From Limnochordaceae bacterium (GTDB lineage: Bacteria; Bacillota; Limnochordia; Limnochordales; DUMU01), in assembly GCA_014896305.1 (NCBI GenBank), contig JADBKQ010000011.1, positions 1-64,000 of the forward strand: a stretch of 64,000 nt of DNA, given 5' to 3'. Shown here in pieces: positions 9,635 through 17,777 of this stretch. Below the pieces are notes generated by a model, which was given only the letters and a program-made list of their open reading frames with translations, made no database searches and was not told the DNA's origin. A program made the position numbers and the translations under genes. How positions within the stretch are numbered: the first letter of the stretch is position 1; each line of letters begins with the position of its first letter.

Positions 9635-10681
9635 TTAGAACTCGGCCAGGAACCGCCGGTCGTTCTCAAACAGCAGGCGGATATCCTCGATGCCGTACCG
9701 CAACATCGCCACCCGTTCCACGCCCATGCCGAAGGCCCAGCCGGTCAGCCGCTCCGGATCGTAGCCGGCCATCTCCAATACCTGCGGATGAACCATGCCC
9801 GACCCCAGGATCTCCAGCCACCCCTCACCTTTGCACACACGACATCCTTTGCCCCCGCAAACCGTGCAGGAGATATCCATTTCCGCGCTGGGCTCGGTGA
9901 ACGGGAAATAGGAGGGGCGGAACCGCACTCGCCGGTCTTGTCCAAACAAGGCTTTTGCAAAAGCAATGAGGGTGCCCTTCAGGTCGCTGAAGCGGATACC
10001 CTCGTCAACCACCAGGCCTTCCACCTGGTGAAACATGGGAGAATGGGTGATATCCGCGTCGTTGCGGTATACCTTTCCGGGTGCAATGATGCGGATCGGC
10101 GGCTTCTGCCGCTCCATGGTCCGTACCTGCACCGGGCTGGTCTGCGTGCGCAAGACCAGATCGGGGGCGAGGTAGAAGGTGGCCTGCATATCCCGGGCTG
10201 GATGGTCTTTGGGCACGTTGAGCGCTTGGAAATTGTAGTAGTCCGTCTCCACTTCCGGGCCTTCCACCACCTGGTAGCCCATGCCGATGAAGAACGCCTT
10301 GATCTCTCCCAGCGCCTGTGTCAGGGGATGCAGATGTCCCAGAGGTGCACGGCGGCCTGGTAAGGTGAGGTCCAACCGTTCCCTTTCCAACCGTTCGGCT
10401 TTCTCCTGAGCGATGATGCTGCTTTCCCGCTGGGCAAAGCTGGCCTCCAGTTGCTGGCGCAGCTGGTTGAGCACCTGCCCCGCCCTGGGGCGCTCGGTGG
10501 CTGGCAAATCTCCCAGACCCCGCAAGAGCTGGGTCACCACGCCCTTGCGCCCCAGCCAGCGGACCTTGACCTCCTGCAACGCCGCGCCGTTCGCCGCTTG
10601 TTCGATCTCCCGCTGGCACTCCTGCGTTAGCTGCGTCACCCGCTCTTGCAGCTCGTTCCAGCTGCTCGGCCCGTTCTCCAT
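9635..10681 (-). CDS. pheS: Phenylalanyl-tRNA synthetase alpha subunit
   Basis: This is the catalytic class II subunit of PheRS. The N-terminal coiled coil that contacts tRNA covers about residues 1-85. The class II core contains the motif 2 region (SPVQVRTMERQKPP, then YRNDADITHSPMFHQVEG) and motif 3 GWAFGMGVERVAML. At 348 aa it is of normal length. GGGAGG sits about 6 nt before the ATG at 10681. It heads pheST and is controlled by the attenuator leader at 10736-10917. Confidence 0.97.
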   Translation of the reverse strand: MENGPSSWNELQERVTQLTQECQREIEQAANGAALQEVKVRWLGRKGVVTQLLRGLGDLPATERPRAGQVLNQLRQQLEASFAQRESSIIAQEKAERLERERLDLTLPGRRAPLGHLHPLTQALGEIKAFFIGMGYQVVEGPEVETDYYNFQALNVPKDHPARDMQATFYLAPDLVLRTQTSPVQVRTMERQKPPIRIIAPGKVYRNDADITHSPMFHQVEGLVVDEGIRFSDLKGTLIAFAKALFGQDRRVRFRPSYFPFTEPSAEMDISCTVCGGKGCRVCKGEGWLEILGSGMVHPQVLEMAGYDPERLTGWAFGMGVERVAMLRYGIEDIRLLFENDRRFLAEF

Positions 10682-10735
10682 CGCGCTCCCTCCCTATGAA
10701 GTGGACCGCCCGGCAGGTTACATCCAGGCATAGAC

Positions 10736-10917
10736 AAAAACCGTCCTCCCCTGAGGGACGGACGGTTGGTCCACGGTACCACACCGCACCGCCGGCGACT
10801 CATTTCGCCGCATCACTGCGTTTATCTGGTTTATCTTGTACAATCCGCCTCATCGAGGCAACCTTATCGATAAACCACGAAAGCTGTTCTTATCCAGCCA
10901 TCGGATCCATGTCCTTG
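10736..10917 (-). promoter_or_regulatory. pheST attenuator leader, T-box-like
   Basis: Read on the minus strand, this leader ends in a strong intrinsic terminator (arms 10760-10767 and 10739-10746, then a T-run at 10740-10736). Just upstream is TGTGGTACCGTGG (core at 10775-10781), which resembles the T-box core TGGNACC. Its TGGT would pair with the ACCA end of a tRNA whose discriminator is A, and the tRNA-Phe gene at 17698-17773 has that. Part of the core helix would compete with the terminator arm. I could not find a convincing stem I with AGTA and a UUC specifier. Instead an arm pair GGTTTATC/GATAAACC encloses a GCCTC/GAGGC hairpin. It may be a minimal or divergent T-box. Confidence 0.6.
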
Positions 10918-11013
10918 CTACATAATGGACTGGCTGGTAGATCGGTAAAGCAAATAAGCTCGAATGGAACCGGTCAACTCGAACAAGCGCCAGAAAAAGT
11001 CTTGTAGACTCAT
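10918..11013 (-). CDS. yqzL: YqzL family small spore protein
   Basis: This 31-residue ORF runs from ATG 11013 to TAG 10918 and reads MSLQDFFWRLFELTGSI at the N-terminus, followed by RAYLLYR. That matches the YqzL-like pattern (DF-W-x-F-x-TG-x-I-xx-YLL) known in spore formers; its biochemical role is not known. AAGGA lies about 10 nt before the ATG. It sits between the promoter at 11065-11094 and the pheST attenuator, so it is the first cistron of the pheST transcript. Confidence 0.72.
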   Translation of the reverse strand: MSLQDFFWRLFELTGSIRAYLLYRSTSQSIM

Positions 11014-11064
11014 GCTTGTGCCCATCCTTTGCCCTGCAGCGGCGAATGTGCTGTTGCTCACCTC

Positions 11065-11094
11065 ATTATAACAAGGGCTTTCAAAGAGCGACAA
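11065..11094 (-). promoter_or_regulatory. Sigma-A-type promoter for yqzL-pheST
   Basis: On the minus strand TTGTCG (11089-11094) and a perfect TATAAT (11065-11070) are separated by 18 bp. The expected start is near 11058, giving a leader of about 375 nt before pheS that holds yqzL and the attenuator. Confidence 0.65.
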
Positions 11095-11111
11095 GCAAGA
11101 GCCCCAGCCAG

Positions 11112-12011
11112 TCATACCAGCGACTGGCAGCCCCGGCGCTGCCGCGCCGCTTCGAACAAGATCACAGCTGCCGCAATGGCAGCGTTGAGCGATTCCACAC
11201 CCCCCGCCAGGGGAATGGCCAGCGAGCCGGTGGCGATCACCTGCGTCGCAGCCGTGGGGCCATGCCCTTCGTTCGCCACTACCAGAGCTGCGGGGCGGCA
11301 GAGGTTCACCCGATCGTACCATTGCTGCCCATCCGCCTTCGCCACCCATACAGCCATCCCCCGCCGGCCCGCCCCCTGACCCAGCTCGTCCGCGGTCAAC
11401 CGGGCCCAGGGAAAGCGAAACAGCAAGCCGGCGCTGGCCCGTAGTACTTTGGGATTCCCCGGCTGAACCGTGCCGGGCAGCAACACCAACCCGTGGGCAC
11501 CGGCCCCCACTGCCGTCCGGATCATCGTTCCCAGGTTGCCGGGATCCTGGATGGCATCCGCCACCAGCAGGAGCAGCGGCTGCCCAGCCTGGCGGGCCCG
11601 TTTGTCTGCCTCCTCCCAAAAGCGGGTCGCCGGCTGCGCCTGCCAACTCACCAGGGCGACAATGCCTGCCGGAGTCACCGTCTCGCCCAACTCCGCCAGG
11701 AGCTCCGGTGTCAACTGGACCAGCGTCGAGCTAGCCTGTGAAGGATTCTCCGGCGTCCCCCGCGGCAATGGCCCTTCCAGCTGCGAAGCCTGCCGGCACC
11801 GTTCCAAAAGCTCCTGGCCCGCAGGGCGAGCGGCAAAGTCGGGGGTATACGCTACCCGCTGAATCGGCAGCCCGGCAGCCAGGGCTTCCTCTACCAGATG
11901 CGCCCCGTCCAGGAGAACGAGTCCCTGCCGCCCCGCCTCCCGCCGCACCGCCAGCAGTTGGCGGAAAAGCGGGTTATGGCGACTGGTGATCAGGGGGGTG
12001 GGGTGGGTCAT
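11112..12011 (-). CDS. TrmH/SpoU-family rRNA methyltransferase (YsgA-like)
   Basis: This SPOUT-class enzyme should transfer a methyl group from SAM to a ribose 2'-O of rRNA. The N-terminal substrate-binding domain (ITSRHNPLFRQLLAV) is followed by the knotted domain with motif 1 DAIQDPGNLGTMIRTA, motif 2 VVANEGHG and motif 3 IPLAGGVESLNAA. At 299 aa the length is typical. A homologue beside pheS is the arrangement of Bacillus ysgA. The start ATG overlaps the ktrA stop by 4 nt (ATGA), so it is translationally coupled to ktrA and lies at the end of the infC operon. Confidence 0.88.
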   Translation of the reverse strand: MTHPTPLITSRHNPLFRQLLAVRREAGRQGLVLLDGAHLVEEALAAGLPIQRVAYTPDFAARPAGQELLERCRQASQLEGPLPRGTPENPSQASSTLVQLTPELLAELGETVTPAGIVALVSWQAQPATRFWEEADKRARQAGQPLLLLVADAIQDPGNLGTMIRTAVGAGAHGLVLLPGTVQPGNPKVLRASAGLLFRFPWARLTADELGQGAGRRGMAVWVAKADGQQWYDRVNLCRPAALVVANEGHGPTAATQVIATGSLAIPLAGGVESLNAAIAAAVILFEAARQRRGCQSLV

Positions 12012-12694
12012 GCGTTCTCCGCCCCCGCTTGCTCCAACCGCTCCAAATCTTCGTCGCGGCCAAGGGCCACCAGTACGTCCGCCGCTTCCAACTGAAACTC
12101 CGGACCAGGGGCGGGGTTGATCACTTCACCCCGGCGAACCGCGACGATGATGGCGCCGTAACGACCACGCAGGTCCAGCTCCCGCAGGGAGTGGCCGGCG
12201 AAACGATCGGGACTCTTGATCTCCAGAAGGCTGTAACCCGGAGCGAGTGGGAAGTAGTCCAGTACGTTACCAGGAACAAGGTAATGGGCTACACGTACAC
12301 CCATATCCCGCTCGGGGTAGACGACGTGATTGGCCCCAACCTTTTCCAGCACCCGCCCATGCAATTCGGAGACGGCCTTGGCGATAACGGTACGGACCCC
12401 CAGCTCCTGCAGGATGACTACGGCCAGCACCGACGCCTCGAGATCCCCAATCGCCACCACACCTACATCGAAATTGCGCACGCCCAGCGCCGACAGGGCT
12501 TCCTCGTCCGTACAGTCCGCCTGCACCGCATGGGTGATCTGGTCAGACACCTCTTGCACCTTTTGCTCATCCATGTCGATGCCCAGTACGTCGAAGCCCA
12601 GCTGATACAGGGTGCGAGCTACACTCGTCCCGAAGCGTCCCAGCCCCAGCACGACAAACTGCCGGTCGCCCCGGGAACGTCTGCGTACAGCCAC
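12008..12694 (-). CDS. ktrA: KtrA/TrkA-type potassium channel regulatory subunit
   Basis: This cytoplasmic RCK protein gates a K+ uptake channel in response to nucleotides. The N-terminal Rossmann domain shows VVLGLGRFGTSVARTL with the acidic residue at the end of strand 2 (GIDMDEQK). A C-terminal RCK_C domain starts near residue 140 (YSLLEIKSPDRFAGHSLREL). At 228 aa it is a single KTN-RCK unit, as in KtrA. No membrane partner (KtrB/TrkH) is present in this window. It lies 44 bp downstream of rplT and is coupled to the methyltransferase gene by ATGA. Confidence 0.88.
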   Translation of the reverse strand: MAVRRRSRGDRQFVVLGLGRFGTSVARTLYQLGFDVLGIDMDEQKVQEVSDQITHAVQADCTDEEALSALGVRNFDVGVVAIGDLEASVLAVVILQELGVRTVIAKAVSELHGRVLEKVGANHVVYPERDMGVRVAHYLVPGNVLDYFPLAPGYSLLEIKSPDRFAGHSLRELDLRGRYGAIIVAVRRGEVINPAPGPEFQLEAADVLVALGRDEDLERLEQAGAENA

Positions 12695-12738
12695 CGCCGC
12701 TTCCCCCCTACCCCGCCGCTGCCTACCACCGGGTCAGC

Positions 12739-13140
12739 TCACCCGCGTGCCGTCGCCGCCACCTGGCCCGCTTCCTCTTTTTTCACGCCCAGTGCCGCAC
12801 TGGCCACCTGTGCCAGGTTTTGGAACGCCACCGTATCCCGAACCGCCAGCTCGGCCAGCATCTTCCGGTTCACCAGCACCCCCGCCTTGTGCAGGCCCCC
12901 CATCAGCCGGCTATAGCTCAGACCATTCTGCCGGGCGGCTGCATTGATGCGCACAATCCACAGTTTACGGAAGTCCCGCTTACGGTTGCGCCGGTCACGA
13001 CGAGCATAAACCCCGCTCTTGAGAACCTGGTTCCTGGCGGGTCGGAAACGGCGGCTCTTGCTGCCGAAGTACCCTCGCGCAAAACTGAGAACCTTCTTGT
13101 GACGGCGGCGGGTAACCGTCCCGCCCTTCACTCGTGCCAT
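12739..13140 (-). CDS. rplT: 50S ribosomal protein bL20
   Basis: bL20 is an early 50S assembly protein that binds 23S rRNA and can autoregulate the infC operon. The N-terminus [16 protein letters not shown] and the core [21 protein letters not shown] are diagnostic. At 133 aa it is slightly longer than the usual 118, owing to a C-terminal Ala/Lys-rich tail. It is the third gene of infC-rpmI-rplT, 75 bp after rpmI. Confidence 0.98.
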   Translation of the reverse strand: MARVKGGTVTRRRHKKVLSFARGYFGSKSRRFRPARNQVLKSGVYARRDRRNRKRDFRKLWIVRINAAARQNGLSYSRLMGGLHKAGVLVNRKMLAELAVRDTVAFQNLAQVASAALGVKKEEAGQVAATARG

Positions 13141-13215
13141 CGCGGCTCCTCCTTCATACCTCGCGGCTCAACGGGAACAGTTGTCGTTCCCGTGCAAAGT
13201 CTTCTACAGACAGGA

Positions 13216-13413
13216 TCAGGCGTACGGAAAGAGCTTGCGTACCCGCTGCTGATCGCGGGGACTAAGCACTTCCGCTCGCCCCGGATGCTTTTTGCGCTGG
13301 GTGGTTTTGCCCAACAGCATGTGTCGCCGCATGGAATGGTAGTGCATCAGCTTCCCGCTGCCGCTAAAGTGGAATCGCTTCGCGGCCCCGCGGTGTGTCT
13401 TCATTTTTGGCAT
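13216..13413 (-). CDS. rpmI: 50S ribosomal protein bL35
   Basis: This is a small basic 50S protein (MPKMKTHRGAAKRF at the N-terminus, KLFPYA at the end). The ATG at 13413 is chosen because AGGAGG (13423-13428) lies 9 nt upstream and gives the normal 65-residue length. A TTG two codons earlier has only 3 nt spacing. Its position between infC and rplT is universal. Confidence 0.97.
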   Translation of the reverse strand: MPKMKTHRGAAKRFHFSGSGKLMHYHSMRRHMLLGKTTQRKKHPGRAEVLSPRDQQRVRKLFPYA

Positions 13414-13463
13414 ACGCAATGTCCTCCTGATCCGGTACCGACTAGGGTCTTGTGCCCGAATGC

Positions 13464-14090
13464 TCAGGACTCCTGGGACTGCTGCGAAACGGCCATATCC
13501 CCCTCATCTTCGGCAGGTGCGCCCGTGGTGGAACTGGCCTCTTCAGCCTCGGCTGCGGCGTTGCGGACCGCTGCCGCTCGATCCCCCCGCGGCGCCAAGA
13601 CCATGATTAGCAAGCGTCCTTCCACCATCGGCGGGCGCTCCACCTGCCCGACAGCCGATAGCTGTTGAGCCATATCCAGCAGCATCTGGCGGGCCAAATC
13701 GGCATGGATGATCTCCCGCCCGCGGAAGCGCACCGAAACCTTGACCTTGTTGCCCTCCGTTAGAAAGCGCTGTGCGTTGCGCATCTTCACGTTGAAATCA
13801 TGATCGCCGATCTTGGGAGTCATCCGCACTTCCTTGATGTCGACCACTTTCTGCCGCCGGCGAGCCTCCCGGTCTTTCTTGCTCTGCTCGTAACGGTACT
13901 TGCCGTAGTTCATGATCCGGCAAACCGGCGGATAAGCGTTGGGGGCGATCTCGACCAGGTCCAGATCGCGTTCCTGAGCCAGGCGCAATGCTTCGCGCGC
14001 GCTCATGACTCCCAACTGGTTGCCGTCGGCATCCACCACCCGCACCTCACGGCTACGGATTTCGCCGTTCACTCGCAGCTCTTTGTTAAT
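13464..14090 (-). CDS. infC: Translation initiation factor IF-3 (AUU start)
   Basis: IF-3 proofreads the start codon and keeps subunits apart. The true start is the ATT at 14090-14088: translation from it gives the canonical N-terminus INKELRVNGEIR, whereas the first standard codon (GTG 14072) would cut this off. AAGGAG (14100-14105) lies 9 nt upstream of the ATT. The N-domain ends near residue 80. A basic linker (SKKDREARRRQK) joins it to the C-domain (RMTPKIGDHDFNVK and FRGREIIH). A C-terminal Glu/Ser/Ala-rich tail extends it to 208 aa. AUU initiation is the known IF-3 autoregulation device. Confidence 0.97.
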   Translation of the reverse strand: MNKELRVNGEIRSREVRVVDADGNQLGVMSAREALRLAQERDLDLVEIAPNAYPPVCRIMNYGKYRYEQSKKDREARRRQKVVDIKEVRMTPKIGDHDFNVKMRNAQRFLTEGNKVKVSVRFRGREIIHADLARQMLLDMAQQLSAVGQVERPPMVEGRLLIMVLAPRGDRAAAVRNAAAEAEEASSTTGAPAEDEGDMAVSQQSQES

Positions 14091-14160
14091 TGCCCATCAC
14101 TCCTTCTCATAGTTGAACGCCACGCTGCTCGCTTGTCGCCGCCCCGCCCACAGATAGCAG

Positions 14161-14192
14161 AAAAGGAGCGGACCACCGACGGGGCCGCTCCT
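14161..14192 (-). terminator. Attenuator in the infC-rpmI-rplT leader
   Basis: On the minus strand GGAGCGG (14185-14191) pairs with CCGCTCC (14165-14171) around a GC-rich inner part, followed by TTTTCTG. It lies about 70 nt upstream of the infC start and about 170 nt after the promoter. Bacillota infC leaders end in an L20-controlled terminator at this place, so this is probably the equivalent. I did not establish the full L20-binding fold. Confidence 0.65.
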
Positions 14193-14366
14193 CCATCGCA
14201 CGCGCACCACGGCACGAACGAAAGCTCTCACGTGCCCTCCTTTTGAACGATCAAGGGACACGGCTAGCTATCGGAGAAACCCAGGCAACCGAAGGCGCCG
14301 GGTGAGAAGCGGGCCGCTTCTACTTATTCACCAGCCAGGGTTGAGACACCCCGACCAAACACTGGT

Positions 14367-14395
14367 AGTGTAGCATCGCCTCCGCCTGCCGTCAA
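14367..14395 (-). promoter_or_regulatory. Promoter of the infC operon
   Basis: TTGACG (14390-14395) and TACACT (14367-14372) are separated by exactly 17 bp on the minus strand, with TG two bases before the -10. The -35 element overlaps the last codons of thrS. The leader that follows is about 270 nt long and holds the attenuator at 14161-14192. Confidence 0.75.
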
Positions 14396-16365
14396 ACGCG
14401 ATCCAAATCCAAATCCAGTCGACGGCTGCGAACCAGTCGAGCCAGTCTCTCGACGAATGTCGCCGCCGGTATGCTGCCGATGTCGCCCTTGCCCCGCTGG
14501 CGAACAGCCACCTGGCCGTTTTCCACCTCACGGTCTCCAATCACCAGCATGAAGGGGACCTTTTGTACCTCGGCGTCCCGGATCTTGCGGTTGAGCTTCT
14601 CGTCGCGCCCGTCGACCTCGGCCCGCAAGTCTTCGGCCTGCAGTCGAGCCAGCACCTGTTGGGCCCAGGTCTGGTGACGATCGGCCACCGGCAAAACCAC
14701 CGCCTGAACCGGCGCCAACCAGGCGGGGAACGCGCCGCCGTACAGTTCGATCAAAAAGGCGGTCATGCGCTCCATTGTGCTGATGACGCCCCGATGGATC
14801 ATCACCGGCCGGTGCGGCTGGTTGTCCGCCCCGATGTACTCGAGTTGGAAGCGCTCCGGCAGGTAAAAGTCTACCTGCACCGTGCTGATGGTCTCGTACT
14901 TACCCGCCACGCTCTTGACGTCCACGTCCAGTTTCGGCCCGTAGAAGGCCGCACCGCCGACGTCCGTGCGGTAAGTAACGCCCAGTTCGTCCAGGGCTTC
15001 CCGCACGACACGCTCAGCCGTCTCCCACATCAGCGGATTATCCACGAACTTGTGCGTATCGGCTGGATCCCGCAGCGACAGGGTGTAGACGTAATCATGG
15101 AAGCCCAGGTCCTGGTAGACTTGCTGGATCAGCCGAACCACACGCAGGAACTCGTCCTTGATCTGGTCCGGGCGGCAAAAGATGTGAGCATCGTTGAGCG
15201 TCATCCCTCGCACCCGTGCCAGCCCTGTCAACACCCCGCTCCGCTCGTAGCGGTGCATCAACCCCAGCTCCGCGATGCGGACCGGCAGCTCCTTATAGCT
15301 GTGCTGCGCCTGCTTGTACACCATAATGTGGTGCGGGCAATTCATGGGCCGCAAGACCAGCTCCTCATCGTCCACCTTCATGGGCGGGTACATGTTTTCC
15401 CGGTAGTGGTCCCAGTGGCCGCTGATCTTGTACAGCTCGGTCCGGGCCAGAGGTGGCGTATAGACGTGTTCATACCCGGCCCGCAACTCGAGATCGACGA
15501 TGTAGCGCTCCAGCGTACGCCGGATCGCCGCCCCTTTGGGCAGCCAGAGCGGCAGGCCCTGCCCCACTTCGTCGGAGACCGCAAACAGGCCGAGCTCCCG
15601 GCCCAGCCGGCGATGGTCGCGGTGCCTGGCCTCCTCTACTCGCCGCAGGTGCTCCTGCAACTCTGCTGCCGTGGGAAAGGCCGTGCCATAGATACGGGTC
15701 AACATCGGCCGCTTCTCATCCCCGCGCCAGTACGCCCCCGCTACCGACAACAGCGCAAATGCCTTGATCCGCCCGGTACTGGGAAGGTGGGGGCCACGAC
15801 ACAGATCGACGAACTCGCCCTGGCGATAGATGCTGACTGTGGGGTCCGTGATTTCCTGAAGAATCTCCACCTTATACGGCTGCCGGCGCTCCTGGAAGAA
15901 GCGAATCATCTCTTGCCGCGGGTGGACCTCCCGGTGAATCGGCAAGTCCTCCTGGATCACTTTGCGCATCTCTTCTTCCAGGGCGGAAAACTCCTCCTGG
16001 CTAAAGGGCTGACCAAAGTCAATGTCATAGTAGAAACCGTCTTCGATGGTAGGCCCAATCGCCAGCTTCGCCTGGGGATACCGCCGCAATACCGCCTGCG
16101 CCAAAACGTGGGCGCAACTGTGCCGCAGGATTTGTATCCCCTCCGGACTATCCAGGGTGATCAACTCCACGGTCGTCGCCTGGTCAACGGGTGTGGACAG
16201 ATCGACCAACTCGCCCCCTACCCGTGCCGCCACAGCCGCTTGTGCCAGCCGCCGCCCGATCCGTTCAGCCACCTGCGCTGCCGTGCTTCCGGCCGGCACT
16301 TCGAGGACAGACCCATCCGGAAGTGTCACGGCTACCAGCGTTTTGCTGGACGCTTCACTGCTCAT
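14392..16365 (-). CDS. thrS: Threonyl-tRNA synthetase
   Basis: This enzyme charges tRNA-Thr. An N-terminal TGS domain (VAVTLPDGSVLEVPAGSTAAQVAERIG) and the editing domain (HSCAHVLAQAVLRRYP) precede the class II core with RPMNCPHHIMVYK and HRYERSGVLTGLARVR. The C-terminal anticodon-binding domain (APVQAVVLPVADRH) ends near the stop. The start at 16365 follows AGGAGG by 7 nt and gives 657 aa. The reading frame stays open far upstream through the T-box leader, but that extension is not coding. Expression is set by the T-box at 16381-16683. Confidence 0.97.
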   Translation of the reverse strand: MSSEASSKTLVAVTLPDGSVLEVPAGSTAAQVAERIGRRLAQAAVAARVGGELVDLSTPVDQATTVELITLDSPEGIQILRHSCAHVLAQAVLRRYPQAKLAIGPTIEDGFYYDIDFGQPFSQEEFSALEEEMRKVIQEDLPIHREVHPRQEMIRFFQERRQPYKVEILQEITDPTVSIYRQGEFVDLCRGPHLPSTGRIKAFALLSVAGAYWRGDEKRPMLTRIYGTAFPTAAELQEHLRRVEEARHRDHRRLGRELGLFAVSDEVGQGLPLWLPKGAAIRRTLERYIVDLELRAGYEHVYTPPLARTELYKISGHWDHYRENMYPPMKVDDEELVLRPMNCPHHIMVYKQAQHSYKELPVRIAELGLMHRYERSGVLTGLARVRGMTLNDAHIFCRPDQIKDEFLRVVRLIQQVYQDLGFHDYVYTLSLRDPADTHKFVDNPLMWETAERVVREALDELGVTYRTDVGGAAFYGPKLDVDVKSVAGKYETISTVQVDFYLPERFQLEYIGADNQPHRPVMIHRGVISTMERMTAFLIELYGGAFPAWLAPVQAVVLPVADRHQTWAQQVLARLQAEDLRAEVDGRDEKLNRKIRDAEVQKVPFMLVIGDREVENGQVAVRQRGKGDIGSIPAATFVERLARLVRSRRLDLDLDRV

Positions 16366-16380
16366 CCATACCCCTCCTAG

Positions 16381-16683
16381 CTGGAATCGCGTACCAAAAA
16401 ACCCTTCGTCCCTGAGGGGCGAAGGGTTCGCGGTTCCACCCGAATTTGTTCTCTTACGTGCTATAACGGGCACACCCGTTTCGCTTCGGAGGGTGACGTC
16501 CCGGGGCAATCTCCCCTCTGAGGAGGCAGTTGCCTGGGGTTCCACCGCAGCCTTCGCGACCGCTCCGGGGTGGTTTTCCAGAACGCCAGCCTGGCAGGGC
16601 TCACAGCCTACGACCCCGCCTCTCTGTAGCCTGGCCGATCCGTACTCGTCCCCATCATCGCCAGAAGAGTCTCGTTGTCTTTT
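16381..16683 (-). promoter_or_regulatory. Threonine T-box riboswitch of thrS
   Basis: Reading the minus strand, stem I contains GGACGAGTACGG (AGTA region, 16640-16651). Its specifier region is GGAAAACCACC, with ACC at 16574-16572 followed by A, a Thr codon. The T-box proper, GGGTGGAACCGCG (about 16429-16441), has TGGA, which would pair with a U discriminator as in Gram-positive tRNA-Thr. A terminator follows (arms 16420-16428 and 16400-16408, T-run 16401-16396). A second GGTGGAACC lies about 110 nt upstream (16538-16546), followed by its own GC-rich stem without a T-run. Uncharged tRNA-Thr should permit thrS transcription. Confidence 0.92.
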
Positions 16684-16686
16684 GCT

Positions 16687-16717
16687 CATCCTACTTCCCA
16701 GAGAGTAAAAAAGTCAA
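16687..16717 (-). promoter_or_regulatory. Promoter of the thrS T-box transcript
   Basis: TTGACT (16712-16717) and TAGGAT, 18 bp downstream on the minus strand, lie in the short gap after the DUF445 stop. They place the transcript start close to 16680, just before stem I of the T-box. Confidence 0.6.
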
Positions 16718-16722
16718 GCCGC

Positions 16723-17331
16723 TCAGCCGATCAGCCGGATGACCCCTGCTTGCAAAATTCCCACCAGCACCCCGAGGACCAGACCCCAGAGCTCGATCGC
16801 CCGCAGTTCACGATGGGAGAGCGAACGGACCATATCTTCCAACCGCTGCAAGTCGAAGGCCCGTACCTTCTCCTGCACCAGCGCCGCGATGTCCAGCCGC
16901 GCCTGGGCCTCTTTTAGCATCGCCGGGAGCGTCTGTGACAACAGCGAGCCCGCCTCCCGCCCGACCACCTCCTGAACGTAGGCCGTTGCCGCTTGCCTCC
17001 ACCCCTCCGGCAAAAAGCCTGGAAGAGCGCTGCGCAGCCGGTCGTCCACGTATTCGGAGAGGCGCTGCACCATCTCGGTGCGAAGCTCATTGACGTCGAT
17101 GCGGTCGAAGATCTCCTGGCTACGTACCAGGTGTTCCGCCACGACCTCCCCCAGGGCACGCGCAAAGTCTTCCTGGTGACGGGGAAGCAGCCCCTGGAGA
17201 CGCCACCCCAAAAAAGGGACGACCCATGGTCGGCGGGGGTAAAACAGCATGCGGATGGCGATCATGTTCGTCCCCCAGCCGATCAAGCCGCCCACCACAG
17301 GCATCATCAGTAATGACCCAATCTCAGCCAC
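16723..17331 (-). CDS. DUF445 family membrane protein
   Basis: This is a DUF445 (YheB-like) protein of unknown function. The N-terminal membrane segment carries the family signature PVVGGLIGWGTNMIAIRMLF, followed by a long amphipathic helical region and a second membrane helix at the C-terminus (GLVLGVLVGILQAGVIRLI). The GTG at 17331 is preferred because AGGGGGAG lies just before it; an in-frame GTG at 17352 is the alternative. The gene lies between the tRNA cluster and thrS on the same strand. Confidence 0.82.
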   Translation of the reverse strand: MAEIGSLLMMPVVGGLIGWGTNMIAIRMLFYPRRPWVVPFLGWRLQGLLPRHQEDFARALGEVVAEHLVRSQEIFDRIDVNELRTEMVQRLSEYVDDRLRSALPGFLPEGWRQAATAYVQEVVGREAGSLLSQTLPAMLKEAQARLDIAALVQEKVRAFDLQRLEDMVRSLSHRELRAIELWGLVLGVLVGILQAGVIRLIG

Positions 17332-17397
17332 CCGTCTCCCCCTTGTTACCACCAGCCGCGCTCAGGCGGCTTCGGGCGGATGCCCTCGAACGCGAAA

Positions 17398-17431
17398 CGA
17401 GTGGCCGCCCCTCCGCAGGCTAGCCACTCAA
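17398..17431 (-). terminator. Hairpin after the tRNA cluster
   Basis: GAGTGGC and GCCACTC arms flank a GC-rich loop just 3' of the last tRNA (tRNA-Val GAC) on the minus strand. The T-run is poor (GTTTCG), so termination could be weak or the hairpin could be a processing signal. Confidence 0.45.
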
Positions 17432-17434
17432 AAA

Positions 17435-17510
17435 TGGTGGGGACGCACGGGCTCGAACCGTGGACCTTCCGCACGTCAAGCGGATGCTCTCCCAGCTGAG
17501 CTACATCCCC
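17435..17510 (-). tRNA. tRNA-Val (GAC)
   Basis: A full cloverleaf is visible: acceptor GGGGATG, D-arm AGCTCAGCTGGGAGAGC, anticodon loop TTGACGT and T-arm GGTTCGAGCC. CCA is encoded. It is the last gene of the six-tRNA transcript. Confidence 0.97.
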
Positions 17511-17525
17511 GAAAACCGTAACACT

Positions 17526-17600
17526 TGGAGGCGGGAGTGGGACTCGAACCCACGTATAAGGCTTTTGCAGAGCCTTGCCTTGCCCCTTGGCTATCCCGCC
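17526..17600 (-). tRNA. tRNA-Cys (GCA)
   Basis: The cloverleaf has acceptor GGCGGGA, anticodon loop CTGCAAA and T-loop GGTTCGAGTCC. The U discriminator is expected for Cys, and CCA is encoded. Confidence 0.97.
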
Positions 17601-17613
17601 GAAAGAGAAACGA

Positions 17614-17688
17614 TGGAGCGGATGACGGGCCTCGAACCCGCGACCTCCACCTTGGCAAGGTGGCGTTCTACCACTGAACTACATCCGC
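17614..17688 (-). tRNA. tRNA-Gly (GCC)
   Basis: The cloverleaf has acceptor GCGGATG, D-arm AGTTCAGTGGTAGAAC and anticodon loop TTGCCAA flanked by CCACC/GGTGG. The discriminator is U and CCA is encoded. Confidence 0.97.
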
Positions 17689-17697
17689 TCGCAAAAC

Positions 17698-17773
17698 TGG
17701 TGGCGAGAGGCAGAATCGAACTGCCGACACGGGGATTTTCAGTCCCCTGCTCTACCAACTGAGCTATCTCGCC
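17698..17773 (-). tRNA. tRNA-Phe (GAA)
   Basis: The cloverleaf has acceptor GGCGAGA, anticodon loop CTGAAAA flanked by GGGGA/TCCCC, an A discriminator and encoded CCA. Its ACCA end is complementary to the TGGT of the pheST leader at 10775-10781. Confidence 0.97.
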
Positions 17774-17777
17774 GAAA

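Noticed and set aside
14563-16380. 605-codon open frame antisense to thrS
   Set aside because: A GC-rich antisense artefact; thrS is complete and recognisable.
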